Shown here: positions 14,065 through 17,428 of the stretch, in pieces
Position numbering within the stretch: the stretch's first letter is position 1
Layout: each line of letters begins with the position of its first letter
Assembly (NCBI GenBank): GCA_016293925.1
Contig: JAEDCX010000055.1
Location: 1-17,428 of the forward strand
Length of the DNA stretch: 17,428 nucleotides
Reading direction: 5' to 3'
Origin: Lachnospiraceae bacterium
GTDB taxonomy: Bacteria; Bacillota; Clostridia; Lachnospirales; Lachnospiraceae
Position numbers and translations under genes: made by a program
Notes under the pieces: generated by a model
What the model was told of the DNA's origin: nothing
Database searches by the model: none
The model's input: only the letters and a program-made list of their open reading frames with translations

Positions 14065-14823
14065 CTATTCTCCCAGATATGCTTTCACAACTTCCGGATC
14101 GTTCAGGACCTCCGCGGTAACCCCCTGCGTCAGAACACGCCCGAAGTTCAGTACGGTCAGTTTCTCACAGATACCGGATACCAGCTTCATATCGTGCTCA
14201 ATCAGAAGAATGGTCATCTTGAATTCATCCCTTACAAAATGAATGGTATTCATCAATTCCTGGGTTTCATTCGGATTCATGCCGGCCGCCGGCTCATCCA
14301 GAAGCAGCAGCTTCGGATTGGTGGCAAGGGCACGGGCAATCTCTAATTTCCTCTGCTTGCCGTAGGGAAGATTACAGGACAGTACCCCTGCCGCATCCGC
14401 CAGATCAAACACTTCCAGAAGACGCATTGCCTCTTCATTCATCTTCTTCTCCGTCCTGAAATAACCGGGCAGGCGGAGAATCCCTTCTATCGTACTGTAT
14501 TTGTAACGATTGTGAAGACCGATCTTCACATTATCAAGAACCGTCTGCTCCTTGAACAATCGAATGTTCTGGAAGGTTCTGGCGATACCCGCCTTGTTGA
14601 TATCAATGGTCTTTTTCCCCGTGATATCCTCTCCGTCCAGAAAAATTCTGCCCTCTGTGGGTTTGTACACACCGGTCAACAGATTGAACACCGTCGTCTT
14701 ACCAGCACCGTTCGGACCGATCAGTCCATACAGCTCGCCCTGTTGAATCTCCAGGTTGAAATTGTCTACCGCTCTCAATCCACCGAAGGAAATGCTCAAA
14801 TTTTTAACATCCAGCAATGCCAT
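14065..14823 (-). CDS. livG: Branched-chain amino-acid ABC transporter ATP-binding protein LivG
   Basis: The second ATPase subunit (252 aa). Walker A is GPNGAGKTT (residues 36-44) and Walker B is LLLLDEPAAGMNP. The signature has the LivG-type form LPYGKQRKLEIARAL instead of LSGGQ, and the C-terminus has VLNDPEVVKAYLGE, usual for LivG. GAGGAGG lies upstream of the ATG, inside the end of livM, whose stop is only 1 bp away, so translation is probably coupled. It should pair with LivF to power the LivH-LivM pore. Confidence 0.93.
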   Translation of the reverse strand: MALLDVKNLSISFGGLRAVDNFNLEIQQGELYGLIGPNGAGKTTVFNLLTGVYKPTEGRIFLDGEDITGKKTIDINKAGIARTFQNIRLFKEQTVLDNVKIGLHNRYKYSTIEGILRLPGYFRTEKKMNEEAMRLLEVFDLADAAGVLSCNLPYGKQRKLEIARALATNPKLLLLDEPAAGMNPNETQELMNTIHFVRDEFKMTILLIEHDMKLVSGICEKLTVLNFGRVLTQGVTAEVLNDPEVVKAYLGE

Positions 14824-14824
14824 A

Positions 14825-15922
14825 CTACACTTCCTCCTCTGTCTTTTTCTTGGTGAGCTTCATCCTGAGGAATCGCTTCAGACTATACTTCTCCCGGAAA
14901 TTCTTGCATGCGGGTGCCCAGTTCCACAGCATCATTACGATCAGTACGATGGAGTAGATCAGCATACGATACGTATTCAGGAAACGCAGCAGTTCCGGAA
15001 GAACCGTCAGAATGATGGTTGCAATAATGGATCCGCGCATGCTTCCGATACCGCCTAACACAACGAATACCAGGAACATAATGGACATGTTGTATCCGAA
15101 TTTGGCACTGGTTGCCATCAGTGACGGAGCATTGTGCGCATACAGTGCACCGGCTGCACCCGCAATGGCTGCGGACAGGGTGAATGCAAGCAATTTGTAT
15201 TTCGTAATATGAATCCCGACAGACTCTGCGGCAATGCGGTTATCGCGGATCGCCATGACCGCACGACCGGTTCTGGAATGCATCAGATTCAATATGATCA
15301 CAAGAGAGATCAATAACATAATGATACCGATGGTAAACGTGGACTGCATGGGATTCCTGGTAATACCCGCAGAACCGTCAATATAAATCTTATACTGGGA
15401 AATCACCGCCTCATCCGTCACCGTTGCTTTGGGAGACGTAAACGATAAATGGAACACGCCGTTTGCATCTTTGTAAGCGTATAATGCATTGAAAATGCTC
15501 TTGATGATCTCCCCGAAGCCCAGCGTCACGATGGCAAGGTAATCACCCTTCAGACGCAGTACGGGAATACCGATCAGGAAACCAAACAATGCGGCGCACA
15601 CAATCCCCACCATAATCGCCAGAAAAAAGCGGAGATTCGGATTCATCGGTCCGGTTTTCAGCATCTGTGTGAAAAGACCACTGGAAAACGCGCCCACGCA
15701 CATGAATCCCGCATGACCCAGACTCAACTCTCCCAGAACGCCCACCGTAAGGTTCAGGGAAATCGCCATCATCGAATAGACACACAGCAGCACCAGCATA
15801 CCTTTTATCAGGCTGGACAGCGATCCGGCAGAATTCATGATCTGGATCACTGCATAAATGACAATCACAAGAGCACAGGTAATAAAAGAGCTTTTTGTAT
15901 TTTTACTTATTTTCTTTAACAT
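14825..15922 (-). CDS. livM: Branched-chain amino-acid ABC transporter permease LivM
   Basis: A 365-aa permease with about ten hydrophobic segments starting near residue 12. The landmarks LSLGHAGFMCVGAFSS and LAIVTLGFGEIIKSI, and the loop GPMNPNLRF between spans, are typical of LivM. The C-terminal tail is basic (LKRFLRMKLTKKKTEEEV) and cytoplasmic. AGGAGG precedes the ATG. It is 10 bp after livH and 1 bp before livG. Confidence 0.93.
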   Translation of the reverse strand: MLKKISKNTKSSFITCALVIVIYAVIQIMNSAGSLSSLIKGMLVLLCVYSMMAISLNLTVGVLGELSLGHAGFMCVGAFSSGLFTQMLKTGPMNPNLRFFLAIMVGIVCAALFGFLIGIPVLRLKGDYLAIVTLGFGEIIKSIFNALYAYKDANGVFHLSFTSPKATVTDEAVISQYKIYIDGSAGITRNPMQSTFTIGIIMLLISLVIILNLMHSRTGRAVMAIRDNRIAAESVGIHITKYKLLAFTLSAAIAGAAGALYAHNAPSLMATSAKFGYNMSIMFLVFVVLGGIGSMRGSIIATIILTVLPELLRFLNTYRMLIYSIVLIVMMLWNWAPACKNFREKYSLKRFLRMKLTKKKTEEEV

Positions 15923-15932
15923 CTCGCACCTC

Positions 15933-16817
15933 CTATACCTTCTCCTGGATATTCTTGCCGAAAATACCGGTCGGTTTCACCAGCAGAACGATGATCAGTA
16001 CGCCGAACACAATGGCATCGGACAATACCGTAGAGATGTAGGTTTTGCCCAGAATCTCGATCAAGCCCAGCAGAAGACCGCCCACAAAGGCACCCGGAAT
16101 CGACCCGATTCCTCCGAGAACTGCCGCAACAAATGCCTTGATACCCGGCATGGAGCCAACATAGGGATCCAGCGTCGTGTAAGACGACAGATACAGGACA
16201 CCGGCCACGGCCGCCAGTCCGGACCCGATCGCAAAAGTCAGCGCAATGGTTCCGTTTACACTGATTCCCATCAGCTGGGCAGCACCCTTATCCTCCGAAA
16301 CTGCCAACATCGCCTGCCCTGGTTTCGTCTTGTTGATGAAAAGCGTCAGGGCGATCATAATCACGATACACACCGCAACCGTAACAATCGTCTTGCCTGT
16401 AATAATCAATTCTCCACCGGCCAGCTTCACGGGAGGTGTCTGAACCACTGAAGTATACATCTTCGGATTGGAACCGAACACCAGAAGCGCAATGTTCTGT
16501 AACAGATAACTTACACCGATTGCCGTAATCAGAACTGCCAGAGACGAACTTGCCTTACGCAATGGTTTATATGCAATTTTCTCGATGGTAATACCCAGCA
16601 CAGTACAGAAAATAACCGCGGCCACGATCGACATCCACACCGGCATCTTCAGATTGTACATCACCGTGTACGATATATACGCACCTACCATGATGACATC
16701 ACCATGGGCGAAATTCAGCATTTTGGCAATTCCGTATACCATCGTATAGCCCAGTGCGATGATGGCATATACACTGCCAAGACTGATTCCTTTCACGAAA
16801 GCATCAATAAAACCCAT
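15933..16817 (-). CDS. livH: Branched-chain amino-acid ABC transporter permease LivH
   Basis: A 294-aa permease with about eight hydrophobic spans. GSVYAIIALGYTMVYGIAKM and NFAHGDVIMVGAY near the N-terminus and GIKAFVAAVLGGIGSIPGAF towards the C-terminus are LivH landmarks. It is the first gene after the livJ terminator and has a separate predicted promoter (16887-16916), with a leader of about 60 bases. GGAGTGAAAAGG serves as ribosome binding site before the ATG. It forms the pore with LivM. Confidence 0.93.
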   Translation of the reverse strand: MGFIDAFVKGISLGSVYAIIALGYTMVYGIAKMLNFAHGDVIMVGAYISYTVMYNLKMPVWMSIVAAVIFCTVLGITIEKIAYKPLRKASSSLAVLITAIGVSYLLQNIALLVFGSNPKMYTSVVQTPPVKLAGGELIITGKTIVTVAVCIVIMIALTLFINKTKPGQAMLAVSEDKGAAQLMGISVNGTIALTFAIGSGLAAVAGVLYLSSYTTLDPYVGSMPGIKAFVAAVLGGIGSIPGAFVGGLLLGLIEILGKTYISTVLSDAIVFGVLIIVLLVKPTGIFGKNIQEKV

Positions 16818-16838
16818 ACCTTTTCACTCCGTTCTCAC

Positions 16839-16860
16839 GCACAGAACCCTCACCCTGTGC
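16839..16860 (-). other. livH: Small hairpin in the livH leader
   Basis: GCACAG (16839-16844) and CTGTGC (16855-16860) form a 6-bp perfect stem around a 10-base loop, within the predicted livH leader and about 20 bases before its start codon. It could modulate translation or be chance; there is no T-run, so it is not a terminator. Nothing else is apparent in the 200-bp livH-livJ gap except the promoter, a palindrome and the livJ terminator. Confidence 0.4.
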
Positions 16861-16886
16861 ATTTCTCACAAATAAACAACATGAAA

Positions 16887-16916
16887 ATTATATCATACAT
16901 GATCTTTTATTCGCAA
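16887..16916 (-). promoter_or_regulatory. livH: Predicted promoter of livHMGF
   Basis: On the minus strand TTGCGA (16916-16911, 4 of 6 match to TTGACA) and a perfect TATAAT (16892-16887) stand 18 bp apart, and TGA before the -10 gives an extended -10 element. It lies between the livJ terminator and livH, so the permease and ATPase genes can be expressed separately from the binding-protein gene. Confidence 0.7.
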
Positions 16917-16929
16917 CACCATTCTATCG

Positions 16930-16940
16930 TTTGTAACAAA
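16930..16940. promoter_or_regulatory. 11-bp palindrome upstream of the livHMGF promoter
   Basis: TTTGTAACAAA is an inverted repeat with 5-bp arms around one central base, 13 bp upstream of the predicted -35. Position and symmetry would suit an activator or repressor dimer, but short AT-rich palindromes arise often by chance. Confidence 0.3.
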
Positions 16941-16960
16941 TCATCAAAACCTCTGACCCA

Positions 16961-16996
16961 TGCAAAAAAGAAAAGGGCCACGGTACTCCGTGACCC
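16961..16996 (-). terminator. livJ: Predicted intrinsic terminator of livJ
   Basis: On the minus strand GGGTCACGG (16996-16988) pairs with CCGTGGCCC (16983-16975) across a 4-base loop; eight pairs are Watson-Crick and one is G·U. It is followed by TTTTCTTTTTTG, a clear T-run. It starts about 20 bases after the livJ stop. This is a strong terminator, often seen after abundant binding-protein genes, and it uncouples livJ from livHMGF. Confidence 0.9.
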
Positions 16997-17017
16997 TCTA
17001 TGGCCTTATCCGTCAGC

Positions 17018-17428
17018 TTATTCCATTGCCTCGTATACGCCGTTCTTGATTACCATTGCCTTCGGAGCTTTGGTAGGCTCACCGTCTGCATCCCAGGTAA
17101 TACCTGCACCTGTGACACCGTCTACAGAGATCTCAAGCATTGCTTTTTTCAGAAGGTCGCAGATCTCGGAAACACTCATATCCGGAGTTGCACCTGACTT
17201 CTCAATCGCTGCTTTGATCGTATAAACTGCATCGTAAGCATCTGCTGCAAACTGGTTCGGAGTTTCATTGTATTTTGCAACATATTTGTCTGTGAATGCC
17301 TTGGAAGCTGTCTCTGCGGAAGTTGCTACATATGGTGTTAACAGAACAACATCCTCTGCCAGCGTCACATCAAAGTTCTCTGCACCGAGAATACCGTCAA
17401 GACCGTCACAACCGAAGAACAGCGGAGC
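17018..17428 (-). CDS. livJ: Branched-chain amino-acid ABC transporter substrate-binding protein, C-terminal part (partial at right edge)
   Basis: The last 136 codons of a periplasmic-binding-fold (type 1, LivJ-like) protein; the gene runs off the right edge in frame, so the internal GTG at 17368 is not the true start. LFFGCDGLDG, VVLLTPYVATSAET, KAFTDKYVAKYNETPNQFAADAYDAVYTIKAAIE and GVTGAGITWDADGEPTKAP are typical of this family's C-terminal lobe. As expected in a Gram-positive, the missing N-terminus should carry a lipoprotein signal. It captures the amino acid for LivHMGF and lies first in the cluster, followed by a strong terminator. The exact amino acid bound is not visible. Confidence 0.92.
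   Translation of the reverse strand, partial: APLFFGCDGLDGILGAENFDVTLAEDVVLLTPYVATSAETASKAFTDKYVAKYNETPNQFAADAYDAVYTIKAAIEKSGATPDMSVSEICDLLKKAMLEISVDGVTGAGITWDADGEPTKAPKAMVIKNGVYEAME

Noticed and set aside
1..17428. CRISPR array, tRNA, rRNA, insertion sequence, prophage or riboswitch
   Set aside because: Reading both strands I found no regular spaced repeats, cloverleaf-like genes, transposase motifs with terminal repeats, or recognisable riboswitch cores; a dedicated covariance-model search was not possible.

Overview
The window reads as a chromosomal segment of a Gram-positive anaerobe of the class Clostridia, most likely a Lachnospiraceae-type gut bacterium. The basis is strong GGAGG-type ribosome binding sites before nearly every gene, roughly even base composition, a ferredoxin-dependent indolepyruvate oxidoreductase, an NhaC-family antiporter, a lipoprotein-type solute-binding protein and a livJHMGF amino-acid transporter. 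The genus is inference. No tRNA, rRNA, insertion sequence, phage gene or CRISPR array was seen.

Layout. The left edge holds the 3' end of pyrG (CTP synthase), closed by two hairpins, the second terminator-like. A short intergenic region with an extended -10 promoter leads into a plus-strand operon, iorA-iorB-amidohydrolase (540-3683). It meets, almost head to head (4 bp apart), a minus-strand gene for a large solute-binding-like lipoprotein (3688-6039). Everything from there to the right edge is on the minus strand. Reading in the direction of transcription from the right edge: livJ (partial) and its terminator; a new promoter; livH-livM-livG-livF; a cytidylate kinase-like gene 17 bp after livF; an 81-bp gap with a long hairpin; nagA and dtd, overlapping by ATGA; a gene fusing an MFS transporter to a family 2 glycoside hydrolase; then, from its own promoter, an NhaC-family antiporter; then a terminator, a promoter with phased direct repeats, and the lipoprotein gene.

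How the genes fit together (inference). The liv transporter imports amino acids, and IorAB can oxidise 2-oxo acids derived from aromatic amino acids to acyl-CoA, giving reduced ferredoxin, so the two operons suit an amino-acid-fermenting lifestyle. The nagA-dtd-MFS/GH2 group joins amino-sugar catabolism, a tRNA proofreading enzyme and a one-polypeptide sugar importer plus hydrolase. The NhaC antiporter would serve ion and pH balance or solute exchange.

The two points most worth a second look are the continuous 995-residue MFS-GH2 fusion, whose predicted topology puts an apparently intact glycosidase on the cytoplasmic face of its own transporter, and the set of four TTTAAG/TTGAAG repeats at 10-11-10 bp spacing that runs into the -35 element of the stand-alone lipoprotein gene, an arrangement typical of OmpR/PhoB-type response-regulator sites.
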